Shown: piece after piece, positions 27,972-36,429 of the stretch | Layout: each line of letters begins with the position of its first letter | Position numbering within the stretch: the stretch's first letter is position 1 | Assembly: GCA_937949525.1 (NCBI GenBank) | Contig: CALEDT010000017.1 | Coordinates: forward strand, 98,415-162,414 | Length of the DNA stretch: 64,000 bases | From: an uncultured Burkholderiales bacterium | GTDB taxonomy: Bacteria; Pseudomonadota; Gammaproteobacteria; Burkholderiales; Thiobacillaceae | Reading direction: 5' to 3' | Position numbers and translations under genes: made by a program | Notes under the pieces: generated by a model | Databases searched by the model: none | Told to the model about the DNA's origin: nothing | Seen by the model: the letters and a program-made list of their open reading frames with translations, nothing else

Positions 27972-28907
27972 CTACTCACTGGTCAACCGGTCGGATCGGG
28001 TGAAGGTCCAACTGCGCGTGATGCCGAGAATGTCGACCTTCCGGCGCATGGATTCCGAGAACGGCGCGAACGGCGCGGACATCTCGACGATACGCACCGC
28101 TGCGGCATCGAGAATGCGTGAACCGGACGAGCGTTCGATCTGGATGGATTCCAATTCGCCGGTGTCGTGGATGTTGACGGTGAGGATGAGCGTGCCGTAC
28201 AGGTTGTTGCGCTTGGCTGCCTCCGGGTAGTTCAGGTTGCCGATGCGCTCGACCTTGATGCGCCAGTCCTCGACATATTGCGCGAAGGTGAACTCCTGCG
28301 CGCGCGCGCCGACGAACAGGCGGCGCGGTCGCTTCTGGTATTCGTCGCGCTGCTGATCGATGCGTGCTTGCAGCCGCGCCATCTCCATGCTGCGCGCAGC
28401 CAGGTCGCTGGGCGGCGCGGGTGTCGGCGGGCGCGGTTCGGCAGGCGGTGCCATGGGCTTGCTGTCCGCGACATAGTCGGACTGCAAACGCTGCATCAGC
28501 TCGCGCGCCTTATCCTCCAGCGCACTGACGCGCGCGTTGAATTCGGCCTCGGCGCTCTGCGCCTGATCCAGCTCGGCGACCGGCAACGGCGATTTCGCCT
28601 GGCGCTCGTCGTCGACGTTGCCGCCGCCGTCGAGGTTGTGCTGCGCCAGCACATCGGCCTTGAGCGGCTTGTCCAATGACTTGGCGTTGACCAGCACCAC
28701 GTCCAGCGGCGGATTGCGGTTCTCGAACTGCCTGGGGTCGACCACGGTGAACGTGGTGCCGAAGATCACGGCCACATGGATGATGGCCGACACCATCAAC
28801 GCGTTCGAAAATGTGGCCACCGCCAGCGACAGGAACTCGACACCGGCGCGCCAGGCGCGTGCCAGCGCGGCGACTCCGACCAGCGCGAAAGCGGAGGAGG
28901 CCACCAC
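27972..28907 (-). CDS. TonB-family energy transducer protein
   Basis: About 311 residues from tandem GTG codons at 28902-28907; an ATG at 28796 is an alternative that begins exactly at the membrane anchor. The segment [15 protein letters not shown] contains the SxxxH spacing of TonB anchors. A proline-rich, coiled middle part leads to a C-terminal TonB domain ([39 protein letters not shown]). TonB links inner-membrane proton motive force to outer-membrane transporters through ExbB/ExbD, none of which is encoded nearby. It follows the RNase II gene closely and may be expressed with it. Confidence 0.75.
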   Translation of the reverse strand: MVASSAFALVGVAALARAWRAGVEFLSLAVATFSNALMVSAIIHVAVIFGTTFTVVDPRQFENRNPPLDVVLVNAKSLDKPLKADVLAQHNLDGGGNVDDERQAKSPLPVAELDQAQSAEAEFNARVSALEDKARELMQRLQSDYVADSKPMAPPAEPRPPTPAPPSDLAARSMEMARLQARIDQQRDEYQKRPRRLFVGARAQEFTFAQYVEDWRIKVERIGNLNYPEAAKRNNLYGTLILTVNIHDTGELESIQIERSSGSRILDAAAVRIVEMSAPFAPFSESMRRKVDILGITRSWTFTRSDRLTSE

Positions 28908-28920
28908 CTCGGCGTCCCGC

Positions 28921-30780
28921 TCAGGCCGCCACGGCCTCGGCCGGCAGCGTGGCGACGTAGCGGGCGCCCAGTTCGACGTCGAGCAGGTCGACGCGCTCGA
29001 CGGCCAGGCGCACGCGTTCGCCGGGGTTGAGCGTGGGCGCACCGGTCAAACGAGTGACCAACGGCAGTCGTTCCAGTCGCACCAGGTTTTCGCGCCAAAC
29101 CACGGCATCGCACCGTTCCACGCCTTCCTGCAGCAGCCAGCGCAGGCACCAGTAGCGCTCCAGATGACGCTGATGCTCGTTGTAGGCGTCATAGGCCAGC
29201 TCGAAGTCGCGCAGCAACGCGAACAGCATGGGGTCGTTGCCGGTATGCGGCGCCGGCTCACCGCGCGCGGCGGCGAGGATCTGCCGCTGATTGACCAGAT
29301 CGACGTAGCGGCGCAACGGCGACGTGCTCCAGGTGTACTGCGCCACGCCCAGCCCCTCGTGCGGCGCCGGCTTCAGCGTCATGCGCACCTTGCCGGCGGT
29401 CTGCGCGCGATAGATGCCGGCCACGTCGCGTTCGGCCAGCATGCCGCCCCAATGGCTGTTGGCCAGGATCATCATCTCCGACACCAGCTTGTCGATGGGG
29501 TTACCGCGCTGACGCGGCACGATGTCCACGCGCCCACCCTCCACCCGGAACACGTAGTCGTGCCGCTGCACCTGTTCGCTCTTGCCGCGCGCCGCTTCCA
29601 GCCTGAGCGCGAACGCGTGCAGCCATTCCAGTTCGCGGCGGAACGGGTAATCCGCGCCGCCGCCAGCCAGCGTGGTCTGGTTGAATAGCGGCTCCAGCGT
29701 CTCGTGGCGCAGGTTGGCGGCAATGCGGATGACATCGGCGCGCGTACTGAACGACTCGATGTTGAACGCGGCATCGACCTCGACATACAGCGACAGCGCC
29801 GGGCACTCGCGGTTCTCGGCCAACGTGTACCGCGCGATCAAGTCCTCGGGCAGCATGGTGATCTTCTCGCCCGGCATGTACACCGTCGACAGGCGCGTGG
29901 CGGCGATGCGGTCGAGCGGCGAACCGTAGTCGATGCCCAGCGCCGGCGCGGCAATGTGGATGCCTACGCGGGCGCCGCCGTCGGCGCGGAAGATCACCGA
30001 GAAGGCGTCGTCGATCTCGGTGGTGGCGGCATCATCGATGCTGAACGCCGGCGCATCGCCGGCGGGCAGCACCGGCGGCGGCGGTGGCGGCGCCAGCGGC
30101 GGGAAAGCGGTGCCGCGCGGGAAATGCGTGAGCAGGAAGCCCTGGCGGTGGTATTCCAGACTATCGGCGATGGCACCGCAACGGTCCAGCAGCCGCACCG
30201 GCGAAAGCCCGGTGGCGGCGCAGGCATCCATCATCGCCTTGTATTCCAGGCTGTTCTTGTCCGGTTTGTGCGCCAGCTCGAACACCTTGGCGGCGAGCGC
30301 CTCCGGCAGTTCGCCGCGTTGCAGTTGCGCTGCCCACGCCGCCCGCTGCGCCGCTTCGCGCGCCTTGCGCTCCAGCGCCGCCTTGGCGGCGGCCAGTGTG
30401 TCGGCCGGCGCGGCGCGGTAACGACCGCGGCCCTTGCGATGGAAGTAGATCGGCGCCCCGTGCAGCGCCAGCAACAAGGCCGTGGCCTGGGGGGGGGTGG
30501 GCGCGGCGCCGAAGTACTCGCGCGCCAGATCCTGGAAGCCAAACTCCTCGTCGCCGGCCGCCTCCCACAGGAAATCCAGATCGAGCTCGTCACGCAGCGC
30601 GCGCGCCTCGTCCATGGTCGACGTCGGCGCCGGCGCGGCGAAGCGCAGCAACACGTGGGTCGACTTGACCTTGGCGCGCTTGCCATGCTGCGACTCGACC
30701 TGCAGCGAGGTGTCATGGTCGGCCAATATGGAGCCGGCCTTGATGTCGCCGTCTTCTTCGTAGAGCAGGTACATGGGCAA
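28921..30780 (-). CDS. RNB-domain exoribonuclease (RNase II family)
   Basis: 619 residues. A 3'-to-5' exoribonuclease of the RNB family. After an N-terminal nucleic-acid-binding region comes a helical part rich in Ala and Arg, then the RNB core: FSIDDAATTEIDDAFSV carries the acidic active-site residues (about 245-260), followed by GIHIAAPALGIDYGS and STVYMPGEKITMLPE; the C-terminal part holds YTWSTSPLRRYVDLVNQRQI. It is shorter than E. coli RNase R and closer to RNase II in size. The upstream hydrolase gene ends directly before the start, so the pair forms an operon; the TonB-like gene follows after 13 nt. Confidence 0.87.
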   Translation of the reverse strand: MPMYLLYEEDGDIKAGSILADHDTSLQVESQHGKRAKVKSTHVLLRFAAPAPTSTMDEARALRDELDLDFLWEAAGDEEFGFQDLAREYFGAAPTPPQATALLLALHGAPIYFHRKGRGRYRAAPADTLAAAKAALERKAREAAQRAAWAAQLQRGELPEALAAKVFELAHKPDKNSLEYKAMMDACAATGLSPVRLLDRCGAIADSLEYHRQGFLLTHFPRGTAFPPLAPPPPPPVLPAGDAPAFSIDDAATTEIDDAFSVIFRADGGARVGIHIAAPALGIDYGSPLDRIAATRLSTVYMPGEKITMLPEDLIARYTLAENRECPALSLYVEVDAAFNIESFSTRADVIRIAANLRHETLEPLFNQTTLAGGGADYPFRRELEWLHAFALRLEAARGKSEQVQRHDYVFRVEGGRVDIVPRQRGNPIDKLVSEMMILANSHWGGMLAERDVAGIYRAQTAGKVRMTLKPAPHEGLGVAQYTWSTSPLRRYVDLVNQRQILAAARGEPAPHTGNDPMLFALLRDFELAYDAYNEHQRHLERYWCLRWLLQEGVERCDAVVWRENLVRLERLPLVTRLTGAPTLNPGERVRLAVERVDLLDVELGARYVATLPAEAVAA

Positions 30781-31338
30781 TCAGAACTCGATCAGGGTGG
30801 GGATGTATTCGGTGAAGCGGGTGAAGCCGTGATCCCCGCCCGGCAGCACGATCTGGCGCGCGCCCCGGTAGTAATCGACCGCCTCGCGGTAGTCCAGCAC
30901 TTCGTCGCCGCTTTCCACCAGCAGCAGGTAACGCTCGGGGTGACCGGGACGCGTCAGACGCAACGCGCGCAGTTCGTCCAGATGGGCCTGCGTGAAGGTA
31001 TAGGTCTCGCCGGTGTGCCAGTTGCGCTGCTCGACGCCGACCTGATCGGCCAGCTTGTCATCGCAGCCGACGCACGGGTTGATCAGCACCGCCTTGACGC
31101 CGAGCCGCTCCGCCAGCCAGGTGGCGTAGAAACCGCCGAGCGAACTGCCGACCAGTTTGGCATCCCCCCGGCCGCGCGCGATGAGGTCCCTCAGCAGCGC
31201 GATGGCCTCGGCCGGACGGTGCGGCAGGTCCGGACAGGCATAGGCTTCCGCCAGGCCGCGCCGGGCGAGCCAGTCGCCCAATTCGCGCGCCTTGCCGGAT
31301 TGGGCGGAACTGTTGAAGCCGTGGATGTAGATGAGCAT
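30781..31338 (-). CDS. YqiA/YcfP-family alpha/beta hydrolase
   Basis: 185 residues. Opens MLIYIHGFNSSAQSGKA (oxyanion region), with nucleophile elbow GSSLGGFYATWLAE, then VLINPCVG and the C-terminal GGDHGFTRF holding a catalytic His. Related E. coli YqiA is a small esterase next to tonB- and parE-type genes; the natural substrate is unknown. It ends at the RNase gene start, which suggests joint expression. All catalytic motifs are present, so an active serine esterase is expected. Confidence 0.82.
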   Translation of the reverse strand: MLIYIHGFNSSAQSGKARELGDWLARRGLAEAYACPDLPHRPAEAIALLRDLIARGRGDAKLVGSSLGGFYATWLAERLGVKAVLINPCVGCDDKLADQVGVEQRNWHTGETYTFTQAHLDELRALRLTRPGHPERYLLLVESGDEVLDYREAVDYYRGARQIVLPGGDHGFTRFTEYIPTLIEF

Positions 31339-31395
31339 GTCGGGATGTAAAGCACGGGCGCGTGCCGCGGCGCCGGAGTTCAGTCCGGCGCCATT

Positions 31396-32106
31396 CTACC
31401 GGGCATGCGCCGCGCGCACCTGTGCCAGCCACGCCTGCACGTCCGCGATCACGCGCGCGCTCGCCTCACCCAGCGCGGCCGCGGCGCCGGCGGCATCGTG
31501 GCTGGGCGCCGGCGCTTCGGCGACGAAGCCGGCGCGCGCCAGCAGTCGGGCGTTGGCCCGCTCGACCAGCTCGGCTTCCAGTTCGACGCGCGCGTGCCCC
31601 GGAATCTGCGCGGCGTCGTGATGAAACGCCAGCAGGCGGGTGTTGAGCACCTGCTCGCCGAGCACGCCAGCGTCGAAGCCGACCACCGCATCGAACGGCC
31701 CGCCGGCGTTGAGCTGCCGGCGCAACGCATCCTGGAAGGCGCGCGCGGGCGGTTCGTGCCAGTGCGCGTACTGATAGCGGCCGAGCGTGCCCTCGGCACG
31801 GCTAAAGGCGATGCGGTTGCCGGCCAGGAAATCGCCGGCGCGCGTATCGGCCAGCAACAGCACGCCCCCGGCACGCGGACCGGTACTTACGGGCAGTTCG
31901 GTAACGGTCAGGACGTGGGTCACCGTCGCCTGCTTCGCCGGACCGGGCAACGTACAGCCGGCCAGCACGCCCGCCAGCAGCACGATGGCGATCCGTGCCC
32001 AAGCCTGCTTCGGCTCCAGGTCGGGTTTGAGCCCGACATCCCGGCCGGCGGAGCCGGCGGCCGCCGTCGAACGCCGTACTCGGCTCGATGCCATCGGATG
32101 TTTCAT
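31396..32106 (-). CDS. ABC-type transport auxiliary lipoprotein (PqiC-like)
   Basis: 236 residues. A basic N-terminal tail precedes a hydrophobic segment and lipobox VLAGC near residue 50, so it should be a lipoprotein; a downstream start would give a more usual signal length. The mature part, LLADTRAGDFLAGNRIAFSRAEG and YAHWHEPPARAFQDALRRQL, fits the PqiC/LptE-like auxiliary lipoproteins that accompany MCE transporters. It overlaps the end of the MlaD-type gene by 4 nt and is the last gene of the four-gene lipid transporter operon. Confidence 0.82.
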   Translation of the reverse strand: MKHPMASSRVRRSTAAAGSAGRDVGLKPDLEPKQAWARIAIVLLAGVLAGCTLPGPAKQATVTHVLTVTELPVSTGPRAGGVLLLADTRAGDFLAGNRIAFSRAEGTLGRYQYAHWHEPPARAFQDALRRQLNAGGPFDAVVGFDAGVLGEQVLNTRLLAFHHDAAQIPGHARVELEAELVERANARLLARAGFVAEAPAPSHDAAGAAAALGEASARVIADVQAWLAQVRAAHAR

Positions 32107-33065
32107 CGCTCCCCCGGTCCCAATTCGTCGACATGCGGGCCGAACAACGCGCGATTGGGTTCGGCCAAGGCGCGACTGCTCAATTGCACGGTCTCACCCG
32201 CGGTGCGCAGCGCGCGGGCGGTGGTTTGCAGTTCCAGCAGGCCGAGATCGGCGGTCAGACGCAGACGCAGGCTGGTGTCGCGCAGTTCGGTGTCCAGCGC
32301 CTGCAGCGTGGCGCGGGTCGCACGCAGCGTGGCTTCCGACTCGGCGCGCAAGCGCTCCAGGTCGTCACCGGCGCGGCGTGCCAGCGTGCTGCCGGCACGC
32401 GCGAGCGGCACCAGCTCGGCGCCCACGGCCTCGACGCTTTCCGCGGCCCGACGTGCCGCGACCAGCGCGCCGACCAATTCCGGCGGCAACGCACGCAACT
32501 CCGTGCTGAGCGCGGCCAGCTCGCGCAGCATGCCGGCGACCTCGCGCTGGTTGGCATCCGACAGCAACGCATTGAAGCGGCCGACCGCCTCCTGGCTGGC
32601 TATCCCCAGTTCCTCCAGCGAACGCGTGAAACGGGCGATCTGCGGCACGCCCTCCTCGATGACCACGTAGTCTTCGCCCGCGTGCACCTCGGTCAGCGGT
32701 GCCCCGCCCTTCCACACGTTTTCCAGGTCCACCGCCGCCAGTCCGGTCACCAGATTGCGCGTGACCACCGCCTCGACCCCTTCCAGTATCGGCGTGCGCG
32801 CATCCACTTCCACCAGCACGCGCACGGTCTTGGCCTGACTGGGCTGGATGACGTAGTCGATGACCTTGCCGACCTTGATGCCCTGCATGCGCACATCGCT
32901 GTTGATCTGCAGCCCCTCCAGCGACTGTTCGCGGAAGTAGATGACATAACGCTGCGTCTCGTTACCGGAGTCACTGTTTTTCAGCCAGTACAGGCCGCCC
33001 GCCAGCACCCCGATCAACACCAGCAGCGCGGCACCGACCCAGGCGTAACGCGCATCGGATTCCAT
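32103..33065 (-). CDS. MlaD-family MCE-domain protein
   Basis: 320 residues. One N-terminal membrane helix (about 9-27) anchors an MCE domain (YVIYFREQSLEGLQINSDVRMQGIKVGKV), which in MlaD forms a hexameric ring carrying lipids. The long C-terminal helical region (RAESEATLRATRATLQALDTEL) is typical of MCE proteins that form needles or barrels. It starts 4 nt after the ATPase gene. The ATG at 33065 was chosen over upstream codons inside that gene. It is longer than E. coli MlaD (183 aa) and closer to PqiB/YebT-like or mycobacterial types in that respect. Confidence 0.85.
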   Translation of the reverse strand: MESDARYAWVGAALLVLIGVLAGGLYWLKNSDSGNETQRYVIYFREQSLEGLQINSDVRMQGIKVGKVIDYVIQPSQAKTVRVLVEVDARTPILEGVEAVVTRNLVTGLAAVDLENVWKGGAPLTEVHAGEDYVVIEEGVPQIARFTRSLEELGIASQEAVGRFNALLSDANQREVAGMLRELAALSTELRALPPELVGALVAARRAAESVEAVGAELVPLARAGSTLARRAGDDLERLRAESEATLRATRATLQALDTELRDTSLRLRLTADLGLLELQTTARALRTAGETVQLSSRALAEPNRALFGPHVDELGPGER

Positions 33066-33069
33066 CGCT

Positions 33070-33825
33070 TCAGCGTCCTCCGGAATGGGCAGAAAAATAG
33101 GATCGTATCCACTCGTGCCGGCTCGCCGCGACCTCATCCACCGGGCCGTCGGCGATGACCCGTCCTTTGTACAGCACGATGACGCGATCGACCATGCCCC
33201 ACAGCGTGTCCAGGTCGTGCGTGGCAAGCAGCGCGGTCAGACCGAGACTGTCGCACAACACGCGCAACAGGTGGTCGAATTCGCGCGCGCTGATCGGATC
33301 CAGGCCGGAAGTCGGCTCGTCCAGGAACATCAATGCCGGTTCCAGCGCCAACGCGCGCGCCAGCGCCGCGCGCTTCTTCATGCCGCCAGACAGTTCGCTC
33401 GGCCGCTTGTCCGCAGCATCCATGGGCAGCCCGGCCAGGCGGATCTTCATGGCCACCAGATCGTCACGCAGGCGCGGCGGCAGCGTGGCGTGCTCGCGCA
33501 GCGGCGCGGCGACGTTCTCGGCCACGGTCATCGACGAGAACAGCGCGCCTTCCTGAAACAGCACGCCGAAGCGCGCCCGCGCCCGGTTCTGTTCGGCCAG
33601 CGGACGCGTCCAGATCTCCTCACCGAACAGGAAGATACGGCCTTCGTCCGGGCGCGCGAGACCGATGCATTCACGCAACAGCACGCTCTTGCCGGTGCCG
33701 CTGCCGCCGATCAGCGCCACCACCTGGCCTGGCCAGACCGAGAAGCTGACGCCACGGTGCAACCAATGCCCGCCCAGGCGGGAATGCACCCCCTCAACCC
33801 GGAGTATGGGTTCGGCCAGGCTCAT
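33070..33825 (-). CDS. MlaF-type ABC transporter ATPase
   Basis: 251 residues. Walker A GGSGTGKS near residue 40, Q-loop FQEGALFSSMTV, signature LSGGMKKRAALARAL, Walker B ALMFLDEPTSGLDP and the H-loop ATHDLDT are all present. Drives transport of phospholipids or related hydrophobic compounds with the permease encoded just upstream, which it overlaps by an ATGA quartet. The frame extends upstream inside the permease gene, but the ATG at 33825 gives the natural N-terminus. Confidence 0.92.
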   Translation of the reverse strand: MSLAEPILRVEGVHSRLGGHWLHRGVSFSVWPGQVVALIGGSGTGKSVLLRECIGLARPDEGRIFLFGEEIWTRPLAEQNRARARFGVLFQEGALFSSMTVAENVAAPLREHATLPPRLRDDLVAMKIRLAGLPMDAADKRPSELSGGMKKRAALARALALEPALMFLDEPTSGLDPISAREFDHLLRVLCDSLGLTALLATHDLDTLWGMVDRVIVLYKGRVIADGPVDEVAASRHEWIRSYFSAHSGGR

Positions 33826-34937
33826 TTGATCTCCGGATAGGCCACCGCGAACAGCGCGTTGATCAGGATCACCGCCACCAGACTCTGCACCACCGTGGCG
33901 GTGGTGTACTCGCCGACGCTGCGCGCATCGCGCCGCACGGCGAAGCCGTTGCGGCAGGCGATGACGGCGATGGCGGCGGCATACACCGGTGTCTTCGACA
34001 GCCCGAACAGCACGGTATCGAGCGGCAGGGCCACACGCAGACGCTCGAAGTAGGTGTAGGTGGTGATGTCCAGTTGCGTCGCTGCCACCAGCGCACCACC
34101 GAGGATACCCATGACGTCGCCGACGAAGGCCAGCAGCGGCAGTGTCAACACGATGGCGAACAGTCGCGGCAACACCAGGACCTGGATCGGCGACAGCCCC
34201 AGCGTGGCGATGGCGTCGATCTCCTCGGTCACCTTCATGGCGCCGATCTGCGCCGTGAACGCCGCGCCGGAGCGCCCGGCCACCAGGATGGCGGTCAACA
34301 GCGGCGCCAGTTCTCGGGTCACGGCCAGCGCCAGCCCGTCCACCACGAAGATGTTGGCGCCGAACTTCTGCGCCTGTATGCCCAGCAGAAAGGCGAACAC
34401 CACGCCGATCAGGAAGCACATCAGCGCGATGATGGGCAGCGCGTCCAGCCCCACCACCTGGATCTGCGTGGTCAACTCACGCGTGCGCAAAAGACGCGGA
34501 CACCGCAGCAGATCGAACACTGCCGCGCCGATACGGCCGAGGAAGGCCAACAGATCGCGGGCGACATTCCAGCCGGCCATGCCGGAGCGGCCGAGCCGCA
34601 GCAGCATGCTACGCCGGCTTCGGCGCGGGCGCGGGCGCGCATCCAGACGCGCGGCGATCAGCTCGATCAACACCCGGCGCGACGGGTCGAACCCGACCAG
34701 CGTGACGTTGGACCACACCACGCCGAGCGCGCGCAGACGGTTCACCATCAGCATCACACCGGCACTGTCCAGCCGGCCCAGGTCCACCGCCTCCACGCGC
34801 AGCGGCACGTCGTGCCGCACGTGCAGACCGGCCATCAGCTCATCCACCCGGGTCAGGCAGGCGATGCACCAGTCCCCCCGCAACCTCAGCACGCAGCCCT
34901 CGGCCGTCTGTTCATGTTCCAGCGCGGGCAGCCGCAT
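33822..34937 (-). CDS. MlaE-type ABC permease with N-terminal STAS domain
   Basis: 371 residues. The N-terminal ~100 residues form a STAS-like domain (LRVEAVDLGRLDSAGVMLMVNRL), followed by the MlaE permease core with VVGLDALPIIALMCFLIG, TRELAPLLTAILVAGRSGAAF and EEIDAIATLGLSP. In E. coli the STAS protein MlaB is separate and binds the ATPase; fusion to the permease occurs in other bacteria. With the ATPase, MlaD-type protein and lipoprotein it forms a complete inner-membrane lipid transporter, but no MlaC carrier is encoded here. It ends 6 nt from the mpl start region on the same strand. Confidence 0.9.
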   Translation of the reverse strand: MRLPALEHEQTAEGCVLRLRGDWCIACLTRVDELMAGLHVRHDVPLRVEAVDLGRLDSAGVMLMVNRLRALGVVWSNVTLVGFDPSRRVLIELIAARLDARPRPRRSRRSMLLRLGRSGMAGWNVARDLLAFLGRIGAAVFDLLRCPRLLRTRELTTQIQVVGLDALPIIALMCFLIGVVFAFLLGIQAQKFGANIFVVDGLALAVTRELAPLLTAILVAGRSGAAFTAQIGAMKVTEEIDAIATLGLSPIQVLVLPRLFAIVLTLPLLAFVGDVMGILGGALVAATQLDITTYTYFERLRVALPLDTVLFGLSKTPVYAAAIAVIACRNGFAVRRDARSVGEYTTATVVQSLVAVILINALFAVAYPEIK

Positions 34938-34943
34938 GGCGCA

Positions 34944-36293
34944 TCAAGCCGGACCGAGACGGCGCAGCAGTTTGTCGTGGATGCCGCCGAAAGCGCCGTT
35001 GGACATCACCAGCACATGGTCCCCGGCACGGGCTTCGGCGACGATGGCTTCGATGAGCGCCTCGATGTCCGCATGCGCGCTCGCCCTGGCGCCGAGCGGC
35101 CGCAGCGCCGTCGCAGCATCCCAATCCAGACCGCCGGCATGACAGAACACGCGGTCCGCCGAGGCCAGACTGTCGGGCAGGGCGTCCTTCATGACACCCA
35201 GCTTCATGGTATTGGAGCGCGGCTCCAATACCGCCAGGATGCGCGCGCCGCCGACCTTGGCGCGCAAGCCTTGCAGCGTCGCGGCGATGGCACTGGGATG
35301 GTGCGCGAAATCGTCATAGACCGTGACGCCACCGGCGACGCCGCGCACCTCCAGCCGCCGCCGGACGTTCTCGAAACGCGCCAGCGCGGCAATGCCATCG
35401 CGCGGCGGCACACCGGCATGACGCGCGGCGGCGAGCGCGGCCAGCGCGTTCAGGCGGTTGTGTTCCCCCAGCAGCGCCCATTGCACGCGCCCCAGGTGTT
35501 CATCGCCCAGCAACACATCGAAAGCATGCGCATCGATCGACCGCGCCTGCCAGCCGGGCGCGGCACCGAAACGCTCCACCGGGGTCCAGCAGCCACGCGT
35601 CAGCACCCGCTCCAGCGCGGCCTCGCGCGCGTTGGCGACGATCAGGCCATTGCCCGGCACGGTGCGCACGAGGTGGTGGAACTGGTTCTCGATCGCCGCG
35701 AGATCCGGGAAGATGTCGGCATGATCGTATTCCAGATTGTTCAGCACGCAGGTACGCGGCCGGTAATGCACGAACTTGGAACGCTTGTCGAAGAACGCGG
35801 TGTCGTACTCGTCCGCCTCGATGACGAAGAACGGGCCTTCGCCCAGACGCGCGGAAACACCGAAATTCATCGGCACGCCGCCGATCAGGTAGCCGGGCTG
35901 CAGGCCGCAATCGTGCAGGATCCAGGCCAGCATCGACGCGGTCGTGGTCTTGCCGTGCGTACCCGCCACCGCCAGCACCCACCGGCCACGCAGCACGTGT
36001 CGCGCCAGCCACTCCGGGCCGGAGAGGTAGTCCAGGCCGCGATCGAGTAGGGCTTCCATCAGCGGTTGCTTGCCCCGGCTGACCACGTTGCCGATCACGA
36101 ACAGGTCCGCGCCGATGCCGGCCTGCTCCGCGCCATAGCCCTCGATCAGTTCGATGCCCTGGGCCTGAAGTTGGGCGCTCATGGGCGGATAGACGCCGGC
36201 ATCGCAGCCCGACACCGTGTGGCCGGCCTGGCGTGCCAGCACCGCCAGACCGCCCATGAAAGTGCCGCAGATGCCGAGGATATGGATGTGCAT
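34944..36293 (-). CDS. mpl: UDP-N-acetylmuramate:murein tripeptide ligase Mpl
   Basis: 449 residues. Recycles the tripeptide L-Ala-gamma-D-Glu-meso-DAP by ligating it to UDP-MurNAc. Begins MHIHILGICGTFMGGLA, which separates Mpl from MurC; the ATP site AGTHGKTTTASML covers 110-122, with EADEYDTAFFDK and NLEYDHADIF further on. It is the first gene of the minus-strand block and is divergent from a diguanylate cyclase gene across a short region with a symmetric pair of possible -10 boxes. The lipid-transporter genes follow after 6 nt. Confidence 0.94.
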   Translation of the reverse strand: MHIHILGICGTFMGGLAVLARQAGHTVSGCDAGVYPPMSAQLQAQGIELIEGYGAEQAGIGADLFVIGNVVSRGKQPLMEALLDRGLDYLSGPEWLARHVLRGRWVLAVAGTHGKTTTASMLAWILHDCGLQPGYLIGGVPMNFGVSARLGEGPFFVIEADEYDTAFFDKRSKFVHYRPRTCVLNNLEYDHADIFPDLAAIENQFHHLVRTVPGNGLIVANAREAALERVLTRGCWTPVERFGAAPGWQARSIDAHAFDVLLGDEHLGRVQWALLGEHNRLNALAALAAARHAGVPPRDGIAALARFENVRRRLEVRGVAGGVTVYDDFAHHPSAIAATLQGLRAKVGGARILAVLEPRSNTMKLGVMKDALPDSLASADRVFCHAGGLDWDAATALRPLGARASAHADIEALIEAIVAEARAGDHVLVMSNGAFGGIHDKLLRRLGPA

Positions 36294-36339
36294 GGAAGGA
36301 AACCCTGCGCGGCCTGGAAGTGAAGAGGCAAGCGCGGCG

Positions 36340-36382
36340 ATTATCCGTTGCCTTACCGCCGCGCGCCAGTTGGCGGATAATC
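36340..36382. promoter_or_regulatory. Possible symmetric divergent promoters for mpl and the diguanylate cyclase
   Basis: A 9-nt inverted repeat, GATTATCCG (36339-36347) and CGGATAATC (36374-36382), places a GATAAT hexamer facing each way. For the plus strand a TTACCG at 36353-36358 lies 17 nt before GATAAT (36376-36381). For the minus strand CTGGCG (36364-36369) lies 18 nt before GATAAT. Two back-to-back promoters, or an operator, would explain the pattern. Confidence 0.35.
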
Positions 36383-36429
36383 ACTGCGAGCTTCCATCAT
36401 CGCCAACTCGTCCCAGCGGTGCCCCCATC

